From the NCBI GenBank assembly GCA_026874595.1, contig CM049318.1, positions 30,662,956 through 30,726,955 on the forward strand: 64,000 nt of DNA, read 5' to 3'. The notes under the pieces are model-generated. The model made no database searches. It saw only the letters and a list, made by a program, of their open reading frames with translations, and was not told where the DNA came from. The stretch's first letter is position 1; every line of letters starts with the position of its first letter. Source of the stretch: Sipunculus nudus (Eukaryota > Annelida > Sipuncula > Golfingiida > Sipunculidae). A program made the position numbers and the translations under genes. This document shows, piece by piece, positions 44,552 through 55,219 of this stretch.

Positions 44552-46173
44552 CTATGTATACTTACATTAATGAAATTAGCATTAACATACTGGGAAAGCG
44601 GAGTGTCGCCCTCAATGAAAACACTGCTGTGATCATCTGTTGAAGTTTATTCGCATAATTATAAAAACAGTATTAACACGTTGAGGTGTAAAGCTGAAAA
44701 TATATATTTTGAAGGAGATTTCCTTCTTAATGTGTATTTAACGTGTGCGAAATTTCCATGTGCATACCAAACAGATATATGGTTATAATACATTAAATGT
44801 GAATAGTGATTCTACGTAGAAAATGTGATGCAGCCTGCAGATTCTGTGTAGCATCGTAAGTTAAAATTATATTCTTTGTGTGATGTAGAAATCCGTAATA
44901 TTTAATCTAATTTATTAAACAACACCATTTAAATGTGACTGTTTGAGGTATAAACACATCATAATATAAACAATTAATAAGTTCGACTGACTGTAACTTT
45001 TCCTCAAGGATTTTTCAAGCCGCTTAAATTAGACGAGTATAACCCAGGTGTCTGAAATACATATTAAAACTAATTGCTGAAATAATCTGATGCAATGATT
45101 GTAACATCAATTGTTATACCTACATGCTATAATATTCCTGAATCTGTTCTTGATAGTGGCCTCCGATGTGCTGCCGACCTCACATGGTGCATGGAGCCCA
45201 ATGAGCAAAGACTGAAGTATTGAAATGCAACTTTATAATCAAAGTTAGAGTTAAATAAATGAGCAATATGAATCGTACTTAAACATATCGTGAGCAGACT
45301 TCCTGATATTGAGTGCCTTAATTTCAAGTAAAATTAAATCTCTCTAGATCTAGGAGAATATCATATTTTAATACCTCGTATTCCTCTTGAAATCCATTTT
45401 CAGTTTGCTTCATTCCGCAAACACAATCAGGGAAATCTTCAACTCGTATTGCAAGGTTTTCATAGTTGAAGGCTCTGGTGTTGATCAACATTTGAGGAAG
45501 GTTGAGCAGTTGAGACCGTTGGCATTGCATCTGTAGACATTGAAATCAAACGTATTGACTATCTGCGTTCACATTTTAAATTAGTAATAATTTACCGTTC
45601 GCGAAGAAAAGAAAATAACTGCCACCCTACAGACAAATGTTGTACAGTTTTGTTCATATCATATTAAAGATGTTTTATAGACTTAAATTGTACTATCACG
45701 AACTCCTTATCCTTTTCTTAAGCCCAGCGATCAGACAATAGTTTTTTTTTATAATCCTGCAGTTTGGTTCAGCTGGTAAGTGTGCAAACTTTACAACTGC
45801 AATGTTTACAGAAGTACACGTCCACAATAACGGAATCAAAAACAGGCCTGACTAGACATTATATTTCCCATGCTGGACATTGCACTACCCACACACACAC
45901 GTAGAATTAAGGTCGTAATAGATTAATTTAAATTTTCTAAAAAAATCAAGATATTTCAGGACGTTAATAATACAAAACATATTCCGAGGGATTTTATGGA
46001 TATTTTTGCTTCTGGCAACCATTTGGAATCTATTTTGCTACACATTTTATTTCATTACATGTAACCGATTGCAAATTTATCACCACGTCAGATTCTATTT
46101 TTTTTAATGTTAAGCATGATTAAGTTTTGAAAAGAAGACTAAAGATGCCTACCAAGTGTAATGGGATTCTTAC

Positions 46174-46671
46174 TTTTAGCAGACTTTTTCCGTCTTTGTC
46201 TTTTCCTGAAAGCGAAAAAAATAAATTGTAATTTATAATGGCCCACTGATTAATGATTGACTAGAATTAAGGGCAGGGCACTGTGTATCGTAGACCTCGT
46301 TGACAAGCATCATATTCCCTATATGCTCCGGTGTAATCAGGATTAAGTTGCTGGTAACCATGCCCCACCTAAACAACTTGTATAACAATTACACAAAAAG
46401 TGTTCATGATGCGTATGAAGTTCATTGTTAAATCATGCCTAAGCGCACGCCTATATCCATCATTAACAAATCCCAGGTGTCATTTTAACATGTTATATGA
46501 GTTATCCTCATGCAAATCGTGTATTCACATGTATATATGTAATCGTTTGAGATTAGGACCATACTAACCTCAAGATGAAAACAGCCAGGACCAGGGCGAA
46601 AACCACTAATACGATTGCTGTAATCCCGACACCTATTGCTGTACTCAAAGACGAGGAGGTAGTCTGGATGC
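46174..46671 (-). CDS. RPTP transmembrane exon and juxtamembrane microexon
   Basis: Exon 46671-46569 (103 nt) encodes a Thr/Ser-rich stub and the helix STAIGVGITAIVLVVFALVL, ending in a G|GTTAGT donor. The next exon, 46205-46174, is only 32 nt and encodes a run of Lys and Arg (RKRQRRKKSAK), the stop-transfer signal on the cytosolic side. Phases match across both junctions. The following exon (45530-45375) does not join in phase with the microexon, so either a further small exon or a one-base indel lies between. Confidence 0.7.
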
Positions 46672-47930
46672 CTGAAATGACAATACCAGTAAGGTTGTGT
46701 AACATCCGGACCAGTTTGTATCAACATCAGCGGGGCAACAGTATATTGTTATCTTTCATTATCCCAACAAACGACAACTAACAAATACATAATTCTTAAA
46801 ATGCCAGTCTACCATAAGAAATAAAAATCGCATTCGGTTTAACTACATCCACTGGACGCGTCTGCCACGTCTTGTAATCAGTGATTGAAACGTACTCAGT
46901 TCTTGACAAGCCATGCCTTCTCTGCCTTCTACACACTGGCCACTCGCACATGTTCCGTAGACATTACTGCAGTCGTCGTTTCCATTTTTACAGTAACAAG
47001 AGTTGTTACAGTTAAAACCAAATTTCCCATCTTCGCAAGCTGTACGTACCGAAATGCGAAACAACATTATGCTCCTGATACATGACCGATAACTTTTTGA
47101 TGGACACAAATATGTCCACTCAATCCAAAATTTGTATTTTTTACACTTTGAAATAGCCATTTGTGATAGATAAAGTCATAGCTTTGATTGTACAATGAGA
47201 ACGTACGCGCTCTGACATATCATTAATTACCGATTTGTATACATTTTCATTCTTGGCAGAAATGGGAAAAGACTACATATTAGTTACAGGCTCAATGGTA
47301 TTTTGAAAACGATGAAGTTATAGGTAGATAGTTCAGAAATTTAGAACATGCATTTCTTGTATTAATAGTATTATGCACAATCCCTGTGTGATTAAGTGAA
47401 ATTAATTAAGAGCACGATGTACTCACGTATACTGCAGGTTTCGTCTCTGAATCACACTTTGCATCCTCCACCACATTTTACATGTATATTATCACATGTA
47501 TATATATTTAAACAGTTTTCTGAACAAATTTTAAAAAATATCCCTCGCTCCATCTACCAACCCCGCATGCTGAAATTTTTCCCCAAGAAAAATGTGGAGA
47601 TTGCTCGGAATTATAAGTTTATTCGCTAAATTACAAATTAAAAAATAACTATATGTCAAATCTTAAATTATAACTTTATTTTGTGAATGTCTTTGGTATA
47701 AAATACACATTATAATTGTCACATTGTACAGATAAATGTAGTAAGACAGGAAAAAAAGGAAATGATTAAGAAAACTTCAAATCTTGGTCAACAAATTTGC
47801 CTGATGTTACAGTGTTATGATTTATTATACTTTCATGATTTCGATGATTTATATATATTAAAACCAGGATTATAATACCTATTTTGCTTTTGATGTGGTA
47901 AACAGGTTAGTAAATGTGGTTCAGGGTACC

Positions 47931-47933
<3 letters not shown>

Positions 47934-48001
<68 letters not shown>

Positions 48002-48109
48002 GTATATACAGAAAAGTGGTTCACTGCCAGTGGGAGTGAACCACTTTTCTGTGTATACCCTTTCCATATATAAAACAATGAACCAGCATGGCTATTCATT
48101 CATCTATAC

Positions 48110-48173
<64 letters not shown>

Positions 48174-48175
48174 GT
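47934..48175. repeat. Two (TA)n arrays flanking a perfect-type hairpin
   Basis: TA arrays at 47934-47998 and 48117-48175 lie on either side of the 62-bp inverted repeat at 48000-48061. Confidence 0.9.
48000..48061. repeat. 62-bp near-perfect inverted repeat
   Basis: The arms GGGTATATACAGAAAAGTGG plus TTCACT and their complement pair over 26 bases with one mismatch around a loop of about 9 bases. It could be a minimal foldback element inserted in a TA array or a hairpin-forming transcript precursor. Confidence 0.75.
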
Positions 48176-48704
48176 ATTATAAATGTACATTCGTATGACA
48201 ACGCTGTACTCACGTAAATTGCATGCTTAACTTCTAAATCCCGCTTTACAGCCTCCATAACAATTGCCATTGGAGTTGTTACATCCATTTATACAGTTAC
48301 CGGAACACAGGTTCAGGTTACGACAGTCCTGGCCCCATCTGCCTAATTCGCATTCTAGATGTATAGACAACAATACTGGATGTTAAAATAAGCAGATAGT
48401 ATAAAGCAAGGGAATCATGTTAGACTGGAATAAAGTTTTGATGATGCTTGACAAAAACAGTCGGAAAGGTTAACTATTTATACTAGTGTTGTATGTTATA
48501 TAGTCGTAAAGTGAATGTGAATGAGTTTGAAATGAGTGAACATTTTCTTATATCCCGAAACAAGTACTGACTTTCTCTGCATGTTACCCCTATGAACCCA
48601 GGTTTACAGACAAACGCTCCGTCTGTTTTGTTGCAGTTGTTCTTACTGACACAATGTTCTGAACATTTCTCGGTACAACCACCAGTATATGAATTTATGT
48701 ATAA

Positions 48705-48709
<5 letters not shown>

Positions 48710-48761
<52 letters not shown>
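48710..48761. repeat. (TA)n microsatellite at an EGF exon
   Basis: About 26 TA units, starting some 20 bases beyond the readable 5' edge of the 48.6-kb EGF exon. Confidence 0.95.
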
Positions 48762-48762
<1 letters not shown>

Positions 48763-49361
48763 TCTAATTGTGTATGACAGGGTCAACCATAGGGTATGGT
48801 CGAGGTTCTGAAGGTGACAGCAGAGCGGAACAGCAATGGAGAACAAAAGGCTTATTGACTACAGAAGAATCGGGTTTGTTGTTTGGACTTTGTTTTTGCT
48901 GTTTTGAACTAGATATTGTGAATCCGCCGTACGTGAATAAAAGTCATACGCATAAAACTCGTGCTAGGCTGCTTCAAAACTATGAAGCCTCGCCAAGTCT
49001 GGTAAGGAAAGTGTCAATTTACTTTCCTGTGGTGTATATTTTGACTGTTGGAACTGAACCTATTATGTGAACTTCTTGAGAATCGCAAACAACTGCTTCT
49101 ACAGCTCCAGGAGTTGTCGTCATGTATTCAAACGGGAGACACCTTTGCTTATTAAGTTTGCTAATTTAATTATTACCGCAATATCTATTTCTTGTATGGG
49201 ATGCCTCCCTTAGACAATATGTTGAGAATGAAATCAGAGCATATCATTTAAATACGTTACATATTGTAAAATAATGATTTGGTTAATGTAAATATTATTG
49301 TGGGTCTTTCTTGTGTTTTTGTATGTTGCGAGAGGAACCCGGACAAACGTCTAGTAAAACG

Positions 49362-49366
<5 letters not shown>

Positions 49367-49446
<80 letters not shown>
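49367..49446. repeat. (TA)n microsatellite
   Basis: About 39 TA units with one TTTA interruption near 49413. Confidence 0.95.
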
Positions 49447-49451
<5 letters not shown>

Positions 49452-50515
49452 AAGTTACCCTCCGTTGTAAAGTGCTCTAAGGCCTACAGACTAGTTCAGA
49501 GCGGTATAACACTGAAGAAAAAATAACATTGTTAATTAACAACAGTCTGTTTCACGAGATGCGACCCGATCATCTGGTGAATGCGGTTAGGATCTCATTT
49601 TCTAATTAAAATTAAAACCCTTTTATGTGATGCTCGACTTTAATTTTTGCAGGAATTTGTAGGTTGCTCTAAAATACATAAAGAGACAACTGGTATATAT
49701 AGCCTAATATTACTATTAATTTTGTTTTGAACTTCATATTACTTACCATTATAATTCAATATCATGTATTTTATCTATACTCCTGCATCTTTTTGGTAAC
49801 TCTCTTGTACAAGTGGATGGGATCACAATGTTTATATGTCCCATGCTGTGAAACGGTAATATGGAGCAATGGCCAGCTTTCACCAAGGATTGCTTTATGT
49901 TATGTGTTATGGCCCCATTAAGTAAAGGCCTTTAACATGAACATCTGTAAATTACGTAGAGACAGATGCAGATACCTGGTATTATGATAAGGTGCTATGA
50001 ACATTCATTAGTATGCAAATATCACATAACTATTCCTGGCAAAGATGTAAGTAGCATGCTGATGGTCTGTCTTTAAAAATGATGATAGAAGAGTACTCAT
50101 CAGATTCACACATGGGTCGTTGGTATCCTGGTTTACAGAGACAGTGCCCATGTTGTTTATCACAGGAACTCGTGTTTACACAGTTTCTTGAACAACTATT
50201 GTTACACTGATGACCTAACCGGCTATCTTTACACTGACATGTTCCTGTTTCTCCGTTACAGACGTTGTTACAACCGATTGAGCAATTGAAAGCACAGTGG
50301 AGGCCCCATGTCCCTGTCGAACAAACTGAGGGATAAAGTAGATTCCAATATATGATAACCTTTACCACAATAAACAGTTGAAAAAAAAATCAAACAAAAT
50401 GCTGTAATGGTTTTGCTTTACATAAAACTTGTATTTTTTGTAGCTTTTATATCAAGCTATGCGTTATTTTACGGTCATATATGAAAGCGTATTTAATAAT
50501 GACTGCTACAATTAC

Positions 50516-51766
50516 CAGTAGGTTCTAGAAACTGCCACCGGCCACTGCTGATGGCTACAGCATTTATTGTACCGATATCACTAAAGGTATGACGTAAAAA
50601 TAACTCGGACCCTGAAACCCACATGAGAAAAGGTCATGGCAACAGGAGATACACATGAACAAAAAAAAAAACATTTTTTGTTCAGCTGCAATTATTGCTC
50701 TTCGTTGCTGTTTATATTCCTATGACAGCATGGAAATTGGAAATAATTGCAATGTATCTTAAACATTATGTTTCACGAAGGGGAACATGAACTCTCTATT
50801 TGCCCTGCTCGCTAATAATAAATATATCTGAAATGAGGTTGCATTCAAATAATGCATTAATATCACGATAAAATAATCTTTCACACTACGATCGCAAGTG
50901 ATATACGCTTTTTCACAGACTGGTTTGGTATTTTTTATATGTTCCATATTCTCCGTCAATCTGTATCATAACGGTCGAAAAGAAACCAAACAATATTCGT
51001 ATGCTAGAGGTTGGGTGGAAAAATAGCCACACTTTCTAAGCAAACACACGAAATTAAGAGAAAAAAATTATCTTTCACATATATTAAATTATCTGGATAT
51101 TATCAACATCTTTTAATACATAATCCAATTAAAATGTGGGCCCATTAAATATGCAACAGAAGTATCAAATAAAGCTGATAAAAGTATTATTAATGTTGGT
51201 CTTTATGTAGTCAGTTGTATTAAAAAACCCACCTACCTGTATCGGCACCTTTTCCAACCCGAATAAAGTTTTGGCTCCATGATATCCAGAATTGCTGATA
51301 CTCATTGCAGTTTAGAAAACCATGTGTCGAGTTTGTTGCTACAGTTAGTTCCTCATCGGTTACGTAAATGATTGATTTAGTGTTTCCCCAACCACCAATT
51401 ATTACTTCGTATGTCCCAACCTGTGTATTTCCAAATTCATTGGACAATGCCAAGTGAGCATCTCTGCAGGCTTTGACAATGAAGGAGATTTTTTTTGCAG
51501 CCGTAGTGGAGAACAAAGCCAGATCGTGCGTTTTTACAGTTGGTGTTTTTACCTTAATTTGTTTTACTGAAATTACAGGAAACAGGTAATGAGGGACATG
51601 CTTAAATGAATTCAAAATTAGATTCTTCGTAACATTATACAATTTGAAGAATGTATTATAGGCGTACAAGTATTCACATATTCTATTGAAATTCTATTGA
51701 GGTCCCGAACAGGTAGGTTTTTAATACATATATCTATGATGAGATTAATATGGGTCCCGTGTACCA

Positions 51767-51817
<51 letters not shown>

Positions 51818-52651
51818 GAGCTATGTTGGTGCACTGGAATGGTTGAGTAGACCATTGTTATTCCTGAGAACTAATAAATTAAAAAAAAATCAATGAAAAT
51901 CGCCCTTGGACACACATCGTTTTCTTGCTTACTTTGACTATAAACACCACGAACAACAACTAGGATACGCATGCTATAGGCTGCTTTATTGACACCTTTC
52001 TTGGAAACGACACGATTACGTGGAGTGATGTCATATTTGTTTCGCATCCTAAAGATAGCCACATCGTCACAGACTACAAAACGAATGTGCTATATTAACC
52101 CATAAAACGTTAATCACGGGTTTTACAAGGACTTCCACCAAACATGAATTCTTGAACAGTTTAACAAAACCATAATATATGATAAATATGAATAACATTC
52201 GTGATACCTTTCTTCACATAGCTTCCGGGCGCAAAAACACACGCAAACAGTCGAGTGAAAACAATAATTATCGCTTCGCACAGGGGTAATTAACAGGTGC
52301 CCAGATATTGCTAAATAATAATGTTTTCGTGATGACATCCGATGCAGTGCAAGAACTCTTTGCAAATTGAGTCATGTCATTCGTCCAAGCAAAGCACTTC
52401 CACTACGCCATACGACAACTTAGCCACCTGCATATGACAGTCCATGGAATTTGTCACCTATCCTGCGAATATTGGGAAATATTTGACTCGGTAGTGAATG
52501 TGTTAAGCGGTTTACACTAAAACGTCTTGGTTGAAAAGCAAGGTGGACAGTGAGTCAGCACAGTGTTTGTGTGTTAATTTTAAGTTGATCAGAATTCATC
52601 AAATGTAAGTTTTAATCATATCGTTAATACAGCTTGCACAGACTTATGTGT

Positions 52652-52750
<99 letters not shown>

Positions 52751-53965
52751 CAATTACAAGCACTTCCGATTTCCAGCTGCCACATATTCTAATAAGCATT
52801 AGTGTGATTACGAAGCATATTGCACATTCATAAACGAATTAGGTCGATAAACATGTCGAATTTCATGTATGGACTAAAAATCAATGACCAAATACACAAT
52901 TGCATTTTACCAGCACATTGCGGTATTTCCCATGTTCCATCACTGCTATACCCATTTTCAATCGCGACCAAGGCAACCGGTCTCGGGCTCGGGTCTGTCC
53001 AGGAAAGAATCCTATAGTGAAAACAGATCCATCTGGTAATATTAAAGATCAAAAAGGGGATCTTTGCCCGTTCAGGTAAGGTTTGGCAAACTTTTGCTTG
53101 CCACCCTTTTGACCTTTGTAAAATTTATACAAGTACATAATTGACCCCAACCCTGCTTTTTTTATTCTAATATACTGTATAATTATAAAATTATAGGCAT
53201 CTGTCTTCGCCAACCGTTTCACCCCGACCATGTTCATTCATCCCATCCTGCCATCGCGCCCAAAAGTCTTTGTATGCATTTTGATCCAAAATGTCTTCGA
53301 TTTTGGTCTCCTTTTTTATTTCACCTCCCTGTTTCCTTCGCAACACTGATCTTTTATTATTCCAACCTCCGATCACCAACTAAAGATAAAAATAATATAT
53401 GAATATATAGACACATTTATATATTATATAAAAGAGGGATAAAAATCTGCCCATTAAGCAAATCTTCCATCAGATAATTGAAAAGAGAAGTGCAAAATAC
53501 AATTCTTAAATCATGAAATTACGTTGTTTCAGCAATTTTTCTTATAGTGTTTTCTTTATTATTGATAATCTAATTTCTAGGCTTACACATGTGTGAGAGT
53601 TAAGAAGGGAAAATAAAAATGGCATGGTGCACTAAGGAAGAATACAATTTTACGTTCTCAAGTTGTATGTGCATAATGGTCACACGTTAAGATGGACCCA
53701 GCTGGAGAATATTTGAAGCTATTATCCCACATGTTATTTTGGTGGGCTTGTGTGACTTTAAAAAGTTATCATTATCAATACGACTTTGTGGGAATAAAGA
53801 AAACACGTGCCTCGTATGCCACCGTTGGATGAGTCCAGCTGTTGAACAGGGTTAGTGTAGCATCATTTTTTGCTTTAACTCTAAATGTCAATGACGTGAG
53901 GGCTGGTTCTAACTGGAGTTGATCGGTGTGTGTGGAAGTATTGGTTTTCATTCTCACAATGCCTT
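50516..53965 (-). CDS. RPTP FA-like (farnesoic acid O-methyltransferase-like) ectodomain exons
   Basis: Two FA-like modules. First: 53965-53811 (LTFRVKAKNDATL, ending VAYE), 53379 to about 53215 (LVIGGWNNKRSV) and 53011-52911 (SWTDPSPRPVALVAI, DGTWEIPQC). Second: 51566-51237 (SFIVKACRDAHLALS, YEVIIGGWGNTKS, FIRVGKG) and 50611-50516 (INAVAISSGRW). The pattern of a YE-x-VIGG strand followed by a Trp-containing last strand is that of the domain first noted in crustacean farnesoic acid O-methyltransferase, which in molluscan receptors is probably a ligand-binding ectodomain rather than an enzyme. Phases agree at 52911/51566 and 51237/50611. The 53811 donor is GC rather than GT. I found no in-phase pair joining 53215 to 53011. 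Start and signal peptide are not visible. Confidence 0.65.
51770..51814. repeat. (TA)n microsatellite
   Basis: About 22 TA units between the two FA modules. Confidence 0.95.
52656..52749. repeat. (TA)n microsatellite
   Basis: About 46 TA units with one AAAT interruption near 52705. Confidence 0.95.
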
Positions 53966-54279
53966 CTGTAAAGAAGGTATATAATCAACATATATCAAAC
54001 ATCCCTTTTATTGAGAGTTATTTTGTAACATACAGTTCAAGAATGCTACACGTTTGTTTTGACCTCGTATCCTGAATTGCTACACTAGAGGGGACACTGT
54101 ATTTTTGTCTAATCAGATGAGACCCTGTGCTGGAAGACAAAACGGTTTACCAGCCACGCGAGGAATACACGGATTTAATTTTGTTCATCTTGTTTTGAAA
54201 TGACAGCTCATCGCCCCGGCAGCCGTCTGAACAGGCCACAGGCTCGATGAGAATGGCCCTACACGTGGTTTGCTTAGGG

Positions 54280-54280
<1 letters not shown>

Positions 54281-54361
<81 letters not shown>

Positions 54362-54366
54362 ACGAG
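54281..54366. repeat. (GA)n microsatellite
   Basis: About 40 GA units with a few CGAGA and ACAGA interruptions. Confidence 0.95.
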
Positions 54367-54449
54367 AGAGAAAAGCGGAGGAAGGGTTTCAGCCTATTTA
54401 TTATTGAGTGTATAGTTTAGTTAGTTTTTTTATTGAATACATATACATA

Positions 54450-55160
54450 CATTTGTTAAAATATGGACATACAAAGACAAATTACACATATACCGAAACA
54501 CATTCTGATTGTGTGTTAAACAAGTAAACATATGCATGTAAAATAGCCCTAACAAACCGGAGTTAATGTAAGGTGCCAATATGCCAAAAGATAATAAAAT
54601 ATCCTAAACAATGTATCTTATTTCTTAATAAGACAATGCAATGGTTTTCATTTTGAATTATGTTGTTCCAATTCGCCTCTAGTCATTGCAATACATTTTT
54701 TTCAATATATTATAAATATCCTTGATATTGCATTTAAAAATTGTTGGCCTTTCATTTTTACATCTACTTACACATAAATATCTATTTATAAGTAAATTTG
54801 TAATATTGTAATATCCAATGTAAATGAAACATGATCAGACCCATGGTTTTTCAATAATGAAAGCATCTCATTCCATAATATTTTAGAAAAACAGCAGTTC
54901 CAGAGAATATGCAACATAGTTTCTGTAACATTTCTACAAAATGTGCATTGTTCATAATCAATTATATTAATCTAATGTAAGAACTGATTCAGTGCTAGTC
55001 TCCTGTGCAAAATCCTAAATTGGAACATGCGTATTTTGACAGATTTTGATGATGTATATATATTGGAGAACCCTCTATAGAAAGATTCTTCTGTGAGAAA
55101 ATTAACATCTCGTTCCTATTTAAGCATCAGCTGGTTTCGCTGAGCAAGTATTTAATAATT

Positions 55161-55219
<59 letters not shown>

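Larger units (their letters stand above)
41856..45530 (-). pseudogene. RPTP first phosphatase domain (D1) with linker
   Basis: Exons: 45530-45375 (ENGFQEEYE), 45211-45124 (HAPCEVGSTSEATIKNRF), 44636-44566 (YDHSSV ... NANFIN), 44309-44175 (KCNQYWPEQ), 43906-43785 (SWSDHGVPE, ending PTVVHG), 43272-43138 (SAGVGRTGT, then one base missing, then VDYLLEKAKHEGF) and 41984-41856 (DQYVFIHESVLEA). The P-loop reads VH-G-SAGVGRTG, so the nucleophilic Cys is Gly (TGC to GGC expected change); the WPD loop is WSD. The exon that should supply the family's YIATQGP segment (about 132 nt, compare 40290-40158 in D2) is absent between 44566 and 44309. An active enzyme cannot be made from this copy. Confidence 0.8.
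46896..50335 (-). pseudogene. RPTP EGF-like repeat exons
   Basis: Exons: 50335-50097 (two EGF-like modules; WGLHCAFNCSIGC, CLCKPGYQRPMC), about 48690-48572 (EKCSEHC, FVCKPGFIGVTC), 48354-48214 (LGRWGQDCRN, NGNCYGGCKAGF, then TAA before the last Cys), a relic at about 47470-47415 (GGGC, TGA, FRDETCSIR, GTGAGT donor) and 47039-46896 (GKFGFNCNNSCYC, GTCASGQC). Cys spacing resembles MEGF-type EGF repeats, which mediate binding outside the cell. The two stops and the loss of the front half of the 47.4-kb module point to decay. The 5' edge of the 48.69-kb exon has no AG acceptor before a TA array. Confidence 0.65.
37488..53965 (-). pseudogene. Receptor-type tyrosine phosphatase (FA-EGF-TM-D1-D2), decayed
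   Basis: About 25 exons on the minus strand encode FA-like domains (53965-50516), EGF-like repeats (50335-46896), one membrane helix (46671-46569), a basic microexon (46205-46174), phosphatase D1 (45530-41856) and D2 (41044-37488). In life such proteins sit in the plasma membrane and remove phosphate from tyrosines. Most exon borders keep canonical splice sites and phase. Disabling marks: D1 catalytic Cys replaced by Gly, one D1 exon missing, one-base loss in the P-loop exon, an extra base at one D2 acceptor, a TGA in D2, and stops in two EGF exons. Single-base gaps could be assembly errors, but the nonsense changes and missing exon are less easily explained so. The 5' end (signal peptide) was not found. 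Separate entries give the parts. Confidence 0.75.
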
